DNA of 64,000 nucleotides from Diphasiastrum complanatum (GCA_029204225.1 CM055101.1:63388671-63452670); one strand, 5' to 3'. Shown: positions 46,311 to 59,533, numbered from the stretch's first letter. Notes: a model not told the origin generated them from the sequence alone. Translations and numbers: made by a program.

Positions 46311-46763
46311 CTAGGATACCCAGAATTTCATGAGCAGAAACTTATTTTTGGTTCCTGCACCTCCAAGTGATCTACCAAAGACAACAATTCTTGTTGGATC
46401 AATGTCTTCTCTTTGATCCAGAGCTGCCTGCGCATCTAGGGTCAGACCACATTGTGAAGGCTGACCTTCACTCTCTCCATACCCACGGTCTGAGGGCATG
46501 AATACATTGCACTGAAGTTGACAAAGCATGATTTCGACAAACTCAAGTCTGCGAGCAATGTTTCTCACATTTTCTTGAAAGAATAGAATGGTAGGACCTC
46601 TGACATGAGGATGAAGTTTGATGAACCAGCTAGGCAAGTGCACATTATCTGCTGAAATGAGCCACACATCTTCATACTTGAGGCTGAGACACGATGGAGT
46701 GGCATTCATCTGCTCGTTTTCTGCCCATCTGTAGCCACGTCCATCTACTCGTTTTCTGCCCAT
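46311..46763 (-). pseudogene. ABHD13/BEM46 (WAV2-like) alpha/beta-hydrolase fragment
   Basis: The - strand encodes LKYEDVWLISADNVHLPSWF, GPTILFFQENVRNIARRLEF, LQCNVFMPSDRGYGES and IDPTRIVVFGRSLGGA. This is the N-terminal half of the plant BEM46/WAV2-type alpha/beta hydrolase with its nucleophile elbow GRSLGG. It lacks about three residues (usually HLS) before QREDIDP. The sequence leaves the family directly after the elbow, so the acid and His of the catalytic triad are absent. The start adjoins a 35-bp tandem repeat. About 110 family residues run with no intron, which suggests a retrocopy or a captured fragment. Not a functional hydrolase. Confidence 0.8.
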
Positions 46764-46828
46764 CTGCAGCCACGTTCATTTGCTCGTTTTCTGCCCATTT
46801 GCAGCCGCCTTCATCTTCTCGTTTTCCA
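46707..46828. repeat. 35-bp tandem repeat, 3.5 copies
   Basis: Units at 46707, 46742, 46777 and a partial at 46812 of the type catctgctcgttttctgccc. The array overlaps the 5' end of the hydrolase frame, whose first codons come from the repeat. Confidence 0.85.
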
Positions 46829-46981
46829 CTGTTTTGGGCTCATAGAGAATTTATTCTCTAGTGACGGAGGCCCGTTGGTGAAGGTGAAGGAGGTTCATCA
46901 GCGCTAGTTTTGACCTACACACGCGCATAGAATATCTGCTACATCACGATCGCAACAAGTGTAAATCAAGGGCCTCCGCGA

Positions 46982-47410
46982 GTGGCGAAGGGGATTCTGC
47001 ACCTCAATACACCAAAGTATGATGGGGACTCAGAACCAATTCATTTTCTTCAAGACTTCGACAATGCTTGTAAGTTCTATGGTGACAGCTCGATCACTGA
47101 AACATTAAGACTGTTCATGATGGTTCTACAAGGCAATGCGAAAGAGTGGTATTTAAATCTAGGGAGCCCAGATATCGAGTCATGGGAAACCATAAAGAAA
47201 GCTCTCACCACAAGGTTTAAACCCTCCAAGCTCACTCAAAGCCATTTCATCCAATTGACTCAGATCAAAATGAGAAGTAGAGAGTTGGTACACACCTATA
47301 TTGAGCATTTTAAAAGTCTCAAGGTAGAGCGTATTGGCGATAAAATCATCGAAAAATGGCCATTAAATTGTTCTTTGTCGGATTACTCAAGGCCATTAGA
47401 AGATAATTGA
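46982..47410 (+). pseudogene. Ty3/gypsy gag fragment
   Basis: Retrotrans_gag-type pattern: PKYDGDSEPIHFLQDFDNAC, LFMMVLQGNAKEWYLNLGSP, SWETIKKALTTRFKP, QLTQIKMRSRELVHTYIEHF. The frame ends early and no pol follows. A separate insertion from the gypsy element at 37568, which lacks gag. Confidence 0.75.
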
Positions 47411-48202
47411 AACCCGCAGACTCTTCCAAAGTCTTATTATCCAAGGCCAATCGCTCCCCATCCAACACAACAGCCTTTTATAGAGCGTCAACATATTGCT
47501 ACATCGTCTATCACCCAAGTTCATTCCGACTACATAGTCCCAGTGATGTATTATGTAGAAGATACCAATGTGCCTGCTCATCGAGTTGATCCATTTGCAC
47601 ATTACCAAAATTAGTAGTATTAGAAGTGTCTAGGCTCGTCTAGAATTACTGATTCTTTTGTCATCTACGGACACATAGTTGCTTCTTTCCAAACAGAGTT
47701 ACATTTCCTCTCATTGCCGTTCAATAACCCCTTGTGTGACATTCACATCATGTCTCACAATACTAAGCTCGTGTACATCATCCGTTGAATCATTTGTGTG
47801 AGCAATTGAAAGCAAGTCATCAATGAGCTAACTCCAACCTGATTCAATCCAAATCTTCTGGAGATGCTCGTACTTCTTCAAAACTTCATCTCTTACGGAA
47901 CAACACTTTACAAAAAAGTTTCACATCTACAAGCTGCACCGACTTTGACTCCTCCAACACCATAAAGAGCGGGGTCTTAACATTGCACTTGGCATGGGAC
48001 TGCCAAGTTCTTAACAGAGGGGATAATGTAGGCTGATATTCCAAGGAATATTCTAGCCATCTTGCGGAACAATTTTAAAAATACAAGTAGGATAAGATTT
48101 AAATGTAGAACTTGCCCATCAAGTTTAGGCTTTTGCGGTATCTGTAATGGCTTTAAGTTATTTAGTTCTAAGTTCAAACAGCCATGGGCAGTGCACATAG
48201 AT
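47411..48202. other. Decayed retroelement interior, nothing specific
   Basis: Downstream of the gag fragment. Gag-like Pro/Gln-rich codons fade out by about 47610, and no pol motif is visible on either strand. Confidence 0.35.
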
Positions 48203-48500
48203 ATGTAGTCTCCAGCTATTTCAAGTTATGTAAACGTTAGTCACAAAGGTCCATTGGGGGTTTGTCCCATGGCACCAATGTGATTCAAAGTTAAGTTAGT
48301 CCCATAGTGCCTTTTTGTAAATGACCATCACTCCAAGTATATATAGGAGTAGAAGAGTCCATTTTCGAGAAGAACCTCATTTGCAATACATGCCTATATT
48401 TTCTCTGTGAGTGTTCTCCCCTGTGTGGTTTCATGTATTGTGTTAATTCACATTGTATTGTACATTATTTATCTGGCATCGGGTTCAGTTAATCTAGGCC
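48203..48500 (+). repeat. Possible LTR
   Basis: Contains TATATATAGG at 48338 and promoter-like context (gagtagaagagtcc...tctctgtgagtg) resembling an LTR downstream of the gag fragment. No second copy in the window, so this is tentative. Confidence 0.3.
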
Positions 48501-50400
48501 CTCCGTTCTCTAGTAGGTTAAGCCTTAGAGGAGGAGATTTTAGGTTAAGTCGTCTTTCTTGTTTGGCCTTTCACAAGTAGGTGAAGCCTTTGTGAAGTTG
48601 GATTTTAGGTTAAGCCGTCATTTGGGTTTAGTTGCTAAGTAGAGAAAAGAGATTCAGAAGAGTGGATCTTACCCATCAGAATACTCACCACCATGCTCAT
48701 GATTGTCTTCTTGCATCCATATCCATGCTAGCCGGAAATAGCCTTAGTGAGGGTTAGTTGGGAGAAGCCATAACTTGTACTACTTGGAGCCATAGCTGGA
48801 AGGATGCTCAAGAGCCAACAATAACCTAGTAAACCATTTTGTCCTTCACACAAAAACGTTATGAGTTGTGTGATTGATTGAAATTGTGGATATTGCATTG
48901 AGCTAGGATCCACCAATGGATGCAAGCTTTCATCAACCCACAAATCATAGTTTTTTTTAATAATTCTATGAGCCATAATCTCAAGTGGAGAAATTGTGGA
49001 TCCTTTCACTACTCCTCTTTTGGATATCACAGTAAATCCATCTGACTATGTAAGTTATAAGATATTCTTCTTCTGCATGGCGTAAGGAGATACTGTGTTT
49101 CTTTTCTTGCTAGTTAAAATGAGGGATACATAATTTTCAAATTTGAAAAGTTAGTTAATGAGCGTCACAGGTTCTTCAAAAGTCTGAAATGCATGCGCCA
49201 TAATAGTCTCTTGTTATCCACACATTATTGGTAAGGTTAAGCTAAACCGGACCATAAATTGAATCAAAATTACAAAATCTAGCGAGTTTTTTTATCCCAC
49301 GTGGCATTCCTTAGACGGCCCTTTTAGAATTTGTAACTCCTCTAATGATGGCCCAAAGTAGATTTTGGTAAGATTCGGAACATGATATTTGGAATGAAAG
49401 TAATATCATCTCAAAATTACAATAGTGGTCAATTTCTAATTACTCCTTTTTGTACCAAAAACATGCCAATTCTTAAATGAATTTTTTTAACAAACATGAA
49501 ATTTTTTGAAAAATTCATTAGTAGAATACATTTGCAAATAAAATATTGCTAATTTTTTTGGACCATGTAGCACTTGAAATCTAATTATTTTGTTAGCCTT
49601 TTAGCGATGCAAAAATATGGATTGGAAATCCTACTGATGCATGTCACATAAAAATACCATAAATTGTTTTGTCAAGAGAAAATTGCATGTATATATATTA
49701 CTGAAATGTGTGCTCAGTAGGTTGGGGCTTATACATGTAGGATGCCAATGCCCTCACACTTATTAGCCCTAACTATGTGGCAAGACCAAATATGTGCCCA
49801 ACAATATCCTCCACCTAAATAGGTGACGATCACACGACACTTGTCTGTCATTTGCTTGTGGCAAAAGATTGTCAACATGCTTATTGCTAGTGATGGATCA
49901 CAATAGAAAAAAACATAGATAGAATATCGCTTATGTAAAACATGATGCTTTATTAGTTGATGAGCAAGAAGACATTGTTGGATCCAAAAAATTTCAATAA
50001 TAGCCATATGGATTGAACAATGTCTGATACTAGTATTCATTATCATTGAAGCAGACCAATATGGTTGGAATTAATAATTCCCATTGTGTTGCCCACTCTA
50101 TGACATTGCCAATGGCTAAATTTATGGATTTTGTGGCGTGTTCATCATAGGAGCCTCCCGCAGTTTGATCATATGGATGACACTGAGAGTGTTATGTGGC
50201 TATTAAGAATTCCTCACTTCTTGGAGGGTACATTGATGGTATGGATAACACTTGTCCTTGTTGATATGGTTGTCTTTTTGGGTTGTCTTTCCCTAGATTT
50301 GGCATTTTTGTTTGAATGTGACCATATTAAGCACTGGCCCTGGTGGTCTATTGCTTGGTGGGATGATTGGACATTGGTTGGTGGGGACATTACCTATTGT
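48501..50400. other. AT-rich spacer
   Basis: A 19-bp phrase gattttaggttaagycgtc occurs twice near 48535 and 48601. One MITE terminus (gtaactcctctaatg) lies near 49333-49347. A - strand frame at 49729-50046 is Cys/His-rich without a motif. No gene recognised. Confidence 0.35.
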
Positions 50401-50850
50401 TGATGTTATCCCATGGGTTTGGCACTCCATTTTCCTAAGCAACTCTATCTCCATCATTGGTTAGCTCCAGCTTTTTAAACCAAGATTTATTGCTTGTCAT
50501 ATGTCTTGTCACTCATGAATCCATGAACCAATGTGTGTCATCAATTGAATGTTGTGATGCCAATGTCATATCAAATTCTATGCTTTGATCTCCATTATCA
50601 CTATCAAGATCTTCTTCAGCTAAATTGGTCGACTGCTTCACTTTGCCCTTCTTGATATTGGACTTCTTCTTGTGATAGTCTCTATTCCAATCTCTAGGCT
50701 TTTGAAAATAAAAGAATTCGCCCTTCTTCTTCTTGCTTGATGAGGATCATTGATCATCATTACCTATATTGGATATCTTTGAGAATTTCTCAAAGTGCTT
50801 CTCTTCAGCTAGCATTGCTCCAAAGATTTTTGATTGAATTTTGTCTTTAT
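50400..50850 (-). pseudogene. Ty1/copia gag-protease remnant
   Basis: The - strand reads FGAMLAEEKHFEKFSKIS, a Lys-rich stretch (DWNRDYHKKKSNIKKGK), then IDDTHWFMDS, a TGA in place of Gly, and VTRHMTSNKSW. This is the copia protease WxxDSGAxxHMT motif, disabled at the glycine after the catalytic Asp-Ser. Confidence 0.7.
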
Positions 50851-50859
50851 ATTAATTTT

Positions 50860-53800
50860 CATTCAAATGATATTTTTCTGTCAATGGCAACAATAGAATA
50901 CCTATTACACAAATAGTTTTCACAACAAATTGCATCACCCTAGAAATATTTTTGGAGGAAGACAACCAACCTAATGCCTTTGTACATGCAGATATTGTAT
51001 GGTCTTCCTCGCAACAACTCCATTTTGCTAAGATGTGTAAGAACATAATATTTCTTTTTGGATGTTTGTGATCTTCAATATCCTATTGCATGAGAGTCAA
51101 ATCCCAATTAGCTTCACCCCCGAGCCATGATGATTGATTCACATGGGAGGAGAATTTTCTAGCAACTGGAATAAGGAAAATAGGCATGGTGTAGGGCGAG
51201 TTCATATAGGTATATATAAGTCCATGGGGCCTAGAAATATTCCATATAGGATCCCAAATCTTATCCAATTGCTTTTGATCTCATTTACATGCATCTACCT
51301 AGTCTCGAATGGCAAGACATAATAATAAACTCGCATACTGGAGTACCAAATATCCATTTCAAGGCTTATACCGAATACTCTGAACCAAACCTAGACATAA
51401 TATTCTTGCCCCCTTGAACCACTTTTATCCTCATAAGTGGAAATTAGAGAAGTTTTTCTTTATGCTTTCAATTCTTTTATACGAATCATCATCCTCAGTG
51501 CGTCCTTTCCAATGGATCAAGCATTCAAAGATAGAATGATTTCTCAATTGTTTATCTCTGGTTTTGAGTACTTTTTTTGGTTCCAAAGATACACTAAGCG
51601 ATAAGTCCTCCAAATGGGTTTCTTGGGATCTCTACGTTGTTTGTTGGCTAGTCCTTGGTTGCTCACTCATGGGACTTAATTGGGAATCTTCCCCTCTTCT
51701 AATGATGAAGATGAGACTAGGGACCGATCTCTTCTTTAATTTGATTGTGATCCAATTTCATCCAATTGTTTGATATTCTACTCTTGTTTTTTTTGTTTTT
51801 ATAGTCATTTATTACTATTTTGAAAATTCCAATGCATGAATAGAATCATTTTAACAAATTAGAGTGTAAAAGGGCTAACAATATGCAATTGGCATGTACT
51901 ACATTTATTTATTGTCAAGAATATAATGACTTAAGCAGATTGCTACAGTTTGTCAATGTTGAATATTGCATCTATACATGCACACATTACAGTTTGTAAT
52001 AGCTAACATATATAATGTTTCATTGTGCTTTATCAGATCTCTTCTTTTGATTTATAATTTCGAGTATAATTTTTATGGAATCATACGTAATATTATCTCA
52101 ACTTGTTACTTTCTATGCACCCCATCGCTTTACATTCACTAATCAAGAGATAAGCATAGATTGATATTCAATGCTCATGGAGATGAGTGTGAAGATGATG
52201 TTCTGCTTTACATTCACTAATCAAGAGATAAGCATAGATTGATATTCAATGCTCATGGAGATGAGTGTGAAGATGATGTTCTGGAAAGTGTGTGAAGGAA
52301 AATTGGTGTGAAATCAATGTGAGAAGCTTTCTCTAAGTGTTACAACTAGAGGTTTTTTTTCTAAGCAATAAATGCAACGTTGATTACAAGGACTCATCAT
52401 CCATTTTCATTGCCATAAAATTTTTCTAAAGTTTAAAGTGAAATTTATTTCTAGTGGAATTGCAAGTGAGAGGATACTCATTTCACAATTGGATATTGTT
52501 AGCTATTGCAATATTTACAATGGTTTTGTTGAACATATCTTGTGGGCTTAATGAGGATTTGATATTTCTTAGGACAATAGTTGTGATATAGAAATACCCC
52601 ACACTTCATTTTAAGCCATACGAAGCACTAGAAGAAATGGGCTATAAAAGTAACCATTTTTATTGCACATGATTTATGTATCTTTATGAGGTTCTACTAA
52701 GCAATCACTAGCAGAAAAGCAAATTTTCGAACCATTCTCTTATTGGGCATGATTTATGTACCTTTATGAGGTTTTGATAAGCGATCATTGGAAAAATGCA
52801 AAATTTTCATATGGAATTTGACTTGAAACATGAGTCACTTACACTATCATAAAGTTCATCAAAAGTAACTAGATCCAATATAACTTATACCTTTTAAAAG
52901 AAAGTATTAATGAACTATCAACCAAAAGTACAAGCCACAAAAAGCTTGTGTAAGATAGTAGAAAGTTCATCTTTTTGGAACTCGTTCAAAAAGTCGAGGT
53001 CAATGAGGTGAGTTTGGTAAAAGAGAGTTATATGCTATGTAGTTGTAGTCTTGAAATTTGCGAGTAAGCTGGGTAAGAGAGAAATTCATGCAGCATAGTT
53101 GTAGGCTAAGTTGGGTAAGAGAGAGATTCATGTTATGTAGCTGTAGGCTTGAACCTCACTTGTTGCACTTGTTAGTGTGATTTAGGTGCACTATGCTCAC
53201 TTTAAGAAAAAAAATTTTTGGCTCATAAGTGTTGCTTTTCCATATACTTGGCATATGTAGTATGGTCGTAATCAACTGAATGCTATTTAGCTATAGTTCA
53301 CAAACGCAAAAGGGTGAAACTATGGATCATCTTTCTCTCTTATATCTCCTCATTTGTGTGGTGACAGGAACCCTTAACTCATGGAGAAAAGAAGTCCTTA
53401 ACCAAGTCACTACTTATTGGTGGACTCTATGTCATGATCTGGGAAACCTCTTTTAAGTTATCCTCAAAAAACCTGCATTTTTTAAGCTTGTTGATTTCTA
53501 GGACTATTACTCATAAAAAGGTTTACTTGCTATCAAGATTTTTGTGATGCAGATTTTTGAGCAAAGATGCCAATTCCATTCCTATACTTTGTTGGTTTTT
53601 CCGAACATTGACTCTATATAGTGATGACTGAAATGGTATTATATGCTCCAACACAACATATTGTCACTTCTACACCCTCCATACCCACTTTTGCCTATTA
53701 GAAGAACAATTGTAAAATTATGCTCCATGCTTAAATGGGCATTGGAAATGAAATTTTGATGCCAAAGAAGAAATAGCTTACCTTAATAAGATACCTCATA

Positions 53801-54217
53801 AGGTGGCCAAGATGCACAAAATGGCACTTGCACCCACTTATTAAGCAAGTGTTCTCATGGTAAGTTTGAGCAGCCTTTCATTTATAAGGCACCAACTTAC
53901 CCCTCCTCTTCTTCTCAACTAATGATCTAGCAAGAGGAGGGCTGAATGTACTCAATTAAGTCTTACTGCATGGCACAAATTGGCACACTGCAGTTCATAA
54001 TTCAGAAATCTACAGCTCTAATTGCATCAAATAATCAATCAATGCTAGTTTCACACAGCTCAATATGAGCTACAACCTTGTAAGCAGATAGAGAGCTGGC
54101 CTGGAAACCAATTCTGACTATGGCTTTTGGGAATAGTGGCGACAGCTGCTTGCAGGCAAATCAGAGTTGGCCCAAAAAACAATCACAGCAAATACTGGAC
54201 AAGATGTTTGTAGTCTG
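50860..54217. other. AT-rich spacer downstream of 4CL
   Basis: About 3.3 kb with no gene recognised. It holds the 78-bp perfect duplication at 52127-52282, an imperfect repeat of catgatttatgta.ctttatgaggtt at about 52670 and 52748, and gggtaagagagagattcatg-type repeats at 53060-53130. Confidence 0.4.
52127..52282. repeat. 78-bp perfect tandem duplication
   Basis: 52127-52204 and 52205-52282 are identical by eye, which indicates a recent duplication or an assembly artefact. Confidence 0.9.
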
Positions 54218-57009
54218 CTAGGTACATGAAGAACATGAGCACTTCTCAGACAATGTAACCCTCAAAACTTTCCTCAGAATTTTTCCAGCAGGTGACTTGG
54301 GAATTGCCTCAGTGAAGATTACACGATGAATTCTCTTGTAAAAGACCACCTGCACTCAGTTATGGCATTGTTCACCAGCTTAAATATTGCATGGGTCATT
54401 GAATGGAAAGTAAAGGCCAGCAGCAGCAGAATTACAAGCTGTTAAGAAACACTGCGGTTATTTGTCTTTCCTATCTGAAGCTTGAAAGCAAAGAGCAGAT
54501 AAAGTCTAGCTTTATTTAGGTGTTAAGCTCAGAAGTTCATGTGGATCTTAATTGCACAGAGTAGATAAACCCTGCGTTTGCAACTTTAAAGTTAAATGCT
54601 AGTTATGAAAACTGGACGTAGAATGCAACCTTTTGAATAACTCTTCCAAAAATCAGCATACCTGCTTGGCAACAAAGTCCTTAATCTCCTCTTCAGATGT
54701 ATCTGACGATCTTACAACAAAGGCCACAGGCAATTCACCAGCTTTCTCATCCATCTGTCTGTAGAATTTAAAACTAGTTGGGAATTGATTAGATTGTTTT
54801 CAGGCCCAAAACAAAAAGAATATTTTGCTTCAGCCATGCTGACTATCGGAAAAGGATGGCCACAAAATAGCAAAACAAAGAATGCCCAAAGGTTGGTACA
54901 GAATTACGTACGGGACAACAGCTGCATCTGCAATTGATGGATGGGACACCAAAATAGCTTCCAGTTCGGCAGGTGGGACCTTCATCGAATGAAGTTGCAT
55001 CTATCAGACTACAGCATCTGCTTGTAAAGTTCTGAATATGTGCAGAAAATATGTGATTTGGATGTTGTTGAGCATCTATACCTGGAAACCTTTATGTTTG
55101 ATAATTTCTTTGACTCGGTCCACAATAAAAACCTCTTCATCTTGGTCGATATAACCGATATCACCAGTGTGAAGCCATCCATCTTTCTCGAGTGTCAAGG
55201 AAGTTGATTCAGGATCATTCAGATAGCCTGTTCATGTACGAGTGGCAGGCAGTAGATCATTGCAAACAATTTTTAGCATGCCATTAATTGTGGACAATGT
55301 TTAGCATCTATGCACCAGCAGCAATTTTCGCCCTGCTGACATGTACCTTTCATGACCTGAGATCCTCGAATGCATATTTCTCCAGGCTGATTGTAACTAA
55401 GTGACACCCCGGTTTCAGGATCTACAATCTTCGCCTCTGCATTGCGAACTATTGTACCGCATGAACCAGGCTTCACCGGTAAGGGGTATTTCGCAAAAGC
55501 AAGACTCATTGCCAAAACAGGACCTGCCTCTGTCATTCCATATCCCTGGTGTAGATCTCCAGGAAATCAGGCATTAGGTTGAGTTACAAAATTGTTCAGC
55601 TGACATTGAGTTACAAAATTGTTCAACTGAGAAAATACGTTTATGCTGAAGAACTAAAAAGTTTTTGACACCTAGCTACTTCAGAGAGTGAGTACAGATT
55701 GTGAAATCGGATTCCATTCAGGGCAACTTGGAAAGGAATCCGAGCTGAAATGGGGTTTAACAAGTTCGGTGCTACAAATATCTCTGCTAAAAACCTGGTA
55801 TGAGCATTCTTCACCACTGACTGCTGCTATCAGAATTATCAGAGGCATCCATCTACTGGTTATAAAAGTGCTTTGCAGAGAAAGTACCATTCTGGTCTAA
55901 GATAATTTGCTACTTCCCCATGATTAGCAGCATCCAAGGAGCAGAAGCATAGATAGGAGGAAAACCTGTGCAATAACGGCAGTTGGGATTCTCTCCTTGA
56001 CAGAATCCTCGAGATCTTTTCCAAGAGGTGCAGCCCCTGAGATTACCCCCCTTATACTTGACAAGTCATAATTTGAGACTAATGGGCTCTTAGCAATTTG
56101 TAAAACAATTGGAGGAACAAATGGAGCAATTGTTACTCTGTGATTTTGACACAGTTCCAGAAGCTTAACAATCTCAAATCTCTCCATGATGACGAAGGTG
56201 GCTCCTGCTCTGACACAACACAGAAAAATAGAATTGAGGGCGTAAATGTGGAACAGAGGCAGCACGCAAAGAATAACATCCTCTGGAGCAAAATACCAGT
56301 TGGGATTCTCTCCATCCTCCTGCTGAGCAATACTGGTCAGCAGATTTTTGTGGGAAAGCATTACACCTTTAGGGAGCCCTGTTGTTCCAGAGGAGTAAGG
56401 AAGAGCAACTGTTTCATCTGGATCTATCTCTATTTTCGGAAAATCACTCTCATTTGCCTCTGTGAGGACTGAAACATGCTGATAACCTTTAGGGGGTTGA
56501 TCTGTAGTCAACACTATGATTTTCTTGTCTTCCAATTCAGACAGTTTATCAACATAAGCTGATTGTGTGATCACAAGCTTGGCACGAGAAGCGTTTGCTT
56601 GCTTTGCGATTTCTCGGTGTGTGCAAAACGGATTTGCGGTGGTGGCAATAGCTCCTCTCGCAGCTACACCCAGAAACACAAGCACAAATTCTGGACAATT
56701 GGGAAGTAGCAGCATCACCACGTCGCCCTTCTCAATACCCAGCTTCACAAGCCCTGCTGCTACTTTCCTGGAACTAGCTTCCACATCTGCATAGGTGTAT
56801 TTACTTCCTGTTTTTCCATCGATCATCAGAGGCTTTTCGGAAAATTGCGAAGACCTTTCGAAAAGGTACTCCGTCAAAGACAAATGGGTGGGAATGTCTA
56901 TGTCAGGAAGCTTTGATCTGAAAATGTACTCTTTTTGGACATGATGAGATTCTGCTGGCACTGACAGCCCAACTGCAGAGTCTTCATCACTTCCTATTGT
57001 GGTCGCCAT
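54218..57009 (-). CDS. 4CL: 4-coumarate:CoA ligase, six exons, intact
   Basis: Exons (5' to 3' on the - strand): 57009-55966, 55545-55347, 55227-55082, 54979-54912, 54758-54662 and 54349-54218. Together they give 1686 nt and 561 aa with all phases closing. The enzyme activates 4-coumarate and related cinnamates through an adenylate to CoA thioesters, feeding lignin and flavonoid synthesis. Motifs: AMP-binding box [10 protein letters not shown] at residues 206-215, FHIYALNS near 253-260, [12 protein letters not shown] near 324-335, GYGMTEAGP at 349-357, the 4CL signature GEICIRG at 403-409, GWLHTGD and [13 protein letters not shown] in exon 3, and [11 protein letters not shown] with the adenylating Lys about 541. 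The C-terminus ends in Cys-rich CSCSSCT, unlike the usual basic tail. A CoA ligase paralogue with another substrate is possible but less likely. Confidence 0.95.
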
Positions 57010-57082
57010 GGATTATTACTGGAGCAGAGTATGTTTTTCCCAATTTCTGCTGCTCTACTGCCCACCTAGTCCAGTTCTTGTG

Positions 57083-57092
57083 CTATTTATTT
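57083..57092 (-). promoter_or_regulatory. TATA-like box of 4CL
   Basis: On the - strand AAATAAATAG lies about 75 bp upstream of the ATG. A partial AC-like element CCCACCTA is on the opposite strand at 57061-57068, between the box and the ATG. Full AC elements (as in phenylpropanoid promoters) were not found by eye. Confidence 0.35.
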
Positions 57093-57099
57093 TGACCCA

Positions 57100-58553
57100 A
57101 AACTTTCCAATACCCAGAATCCAAATCTGAACGACAATCAGTATCAGCTCCCTCTAATCAATTGCTTAAAGCCAGATTAGTCTCAACAATGATCACTTGT
57201 GCTTTGTCAATGGCTCCAAACCCAGGTTCTAAATCCGAGAAATAACCAGTTGTGCTTTTCAATTCTCTCCAAGCTGCAAATCAGCTGAGTCCTAATTATC
57301 AGATCTGAGCACCCGAACAAGAAGCCTTTGCTTGACACCAAGTGAAATTATCCAATCTACAAGCGTTGTTTGATAATTCTTCTGCAGAAATGAGAGGCAA
57401 AAGCTCAGAAGAATCCTGTGTTGCTATATTGGCAAATGGTTAGAGCCCAGGTTAGAGCTTCAGTCAATGTTATAGTCCGTCGGCAAGGGATAGATGATAG
57501 CTGGGTGCATGACTATTGGGTGAGAAGGAGAGTAGTCAACTCAGGCTACGGCACCAAAGGAATGCAGCTTCAAGAAAAAGAATCCCAGGACAAGCTGTAC
57601 CGGGGTGGGTAGAGTTTGTAAGGGGGGGGGGGGGGATCCGAATGGAATAACATACACACAAAAATCCAAATTAGGGTTATTAAGAATAGCCAGCTCCAAA
57701 GAATGATAATGATGTTCCAGTTGCATTCACAGCTTTGGCTGCATGCATGCTCATGTAGCACCTAGAAAGTCACCCACTTAACCTTTCTATTGTAAAAAAA
57801 GAACAAAAAAAAGAGAAGAAAATCGAAGTTGCTACCATGCATTGGAACCAGCCGATTGACCCCACCGGATTCCACTAGACAAATCATTGACTTACTAGCA
57901 ACACTTAACTTTTAAGTGCAGACAACTTTGGCTGCAGGCTGAAACTAGCAACAATAAGGGTATGCATCTATGCAATGATGCACTCGACTATTCTATTCTC
58001 TAAAAGGAAGAGATAAAGAAAGAGACCAAAGATGGTAGTGTGCATTGGAACCGGTGGGTGGACCCCACCCACCTGATTCCATTGTACGAAGCGACATACA
58101 ATCAACCTTGAATAAATGTTACCTTAGGCATCTGGAGTATCAGACTCGAACAGAATATTAGTGATAGAAATCACGTTCTTACTAGAACAAGAGCATACTT
58201 TTGACAATACAATATCTTGCTTTCAAAAAGTATTGGAAACATATCTAAGTCAATAATGACAAGAAACATGTCCATACCATAAGCATCATACAAAACTAGT
58301 ATAACTTTTCTTGAACTTTGAGATCCAAAAAATTCAATGAAAGAGTGATTTATGTCTCTCTTACTTGTCATATCAGTCACATTTTACTTTCGCCATCGCA
58401 TATTCTGCAAGTGATTTTCCAACTTTATGATTTCTTGATTGCGAAATTTTCTATCTCCATTCCACAAACGAAATGGCGTCCACCAGAGTATGGAAGGCTA
58501 GAGCAGAAATTCCGTACGAAGAATGGAAAATTGGAGCGGAATTGTTCAAACTC
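57100..58553. other. 4CL upstream spacer
   Basis: No gene recognised. It contains a 14-bp G run at 57622-57635 and two related blocks (gcattggaacc.g.cgg/tgg.tggaccccac near 57840 and 58050), probably an old duplication of about 200 bp. Confidence 0.4.
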
Positions 58554-59533
58554 TCAACCAAAACACTTCTTTAAAATATTGAGAAGCAGCAATGTTTCTG
58601 CTTCTGTAGAAGAAAGAGCGATAGAGGTTTGCCTACGACTGTTCCATGAGATAGGACCATCGTTGAAGAAGAATGTAAATTCAGATGTGGACTTACGATT
58701 GTCTACATCTCCTCCCCAGCTTGCATCAGAATATCCATTGAGTTGATGAAGATTGTCGTTACTGACTTCTCCATAGCATATGCATTGGTCCATGGTAGCT
58801 CGAATATACCTCATGACTCTTATGAGAGCCTTCCAATGGGGAATGTCAGGATTAGCCATATATTGGCTGAGTGAGCTTACTGCAAAAGAGATGTCAGGTC
58901 TTGTACAGACTATTGCGTATATGAGAGATCCAAGTATCCATCGATATGGATACTATCTCTCCTCTTCCTGCTTGGTCTAGGGACATTGGTCCTTTGACAA
59001 ACGCAGGCCTAGATCCATGAGTGAGTGAGCTAACTTACAATTCATTAGATTGTATCTGTCAAGAACATTGTGAAGATATCTTTGTTGAGTGATATAGATC
59101 AGTCGTCTCACTTTGTCTCTGTGGATCTGAATGCCCTGACAGAAGTGAGCTTTGTCCATATCAATCATGTCGAACTCAAAAAACAACATCTGTCTAGAAT
59201 CCTTGACCAACTGAAAAGCAATGTATCATCTACGTATAAGGTGATGATGATGAAGGATTGTTGCACCGACTTAGAATAGACATTGCGATTAGCAATGCTT
59301 GGCTGGAAATCTTGCTCGATGAGGAATATGTTGATCCTCTGAAACCAAGCTCTGACATACTGTTTCAAGCCGTAGAGTGTCTTATGGAGTTTACAGACAT
59401 GATTTTTCATACCTTCCAGAACATATCCTTCGGGCTGGATCATGTAGATGTCTTCTTGTATAACTCCATTTAGATAGGCTGTTTGTACATCAAGTTGATG
59501 TACTTCAAGGTCGGCAGCTGCAACATAAGACAT
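58554..59533 (-). pseudogene. Copia reverse transcriptase and RNase H
   Basis: Reverse transcriptase: VHQLDVQTAYLNGVIQEDIY, IQPEGYV, LHKTLYGLKQYVRAWF and the catalytic ITLYVDDTLLF. A frame change then leads to RQMLFFEFDMIDMDKAHFCQ and IYITQQRYLHNVLDRY. RNase H follows: LNGYSDASWGGDVDNRKSTS and ALSSTEAE, ending abruptly at about 58554. Confidence 0.88.

Noticed and set aside
50131-50403. 90-aa Trp-rich + strand frame
   Set aside because: Antisense to the degraded copia remnant and without any recognisable domain.
58318-58746. 142-aa + strand open frame
   Set aside because: Mostly antisense to the RNase H end of the copia element.
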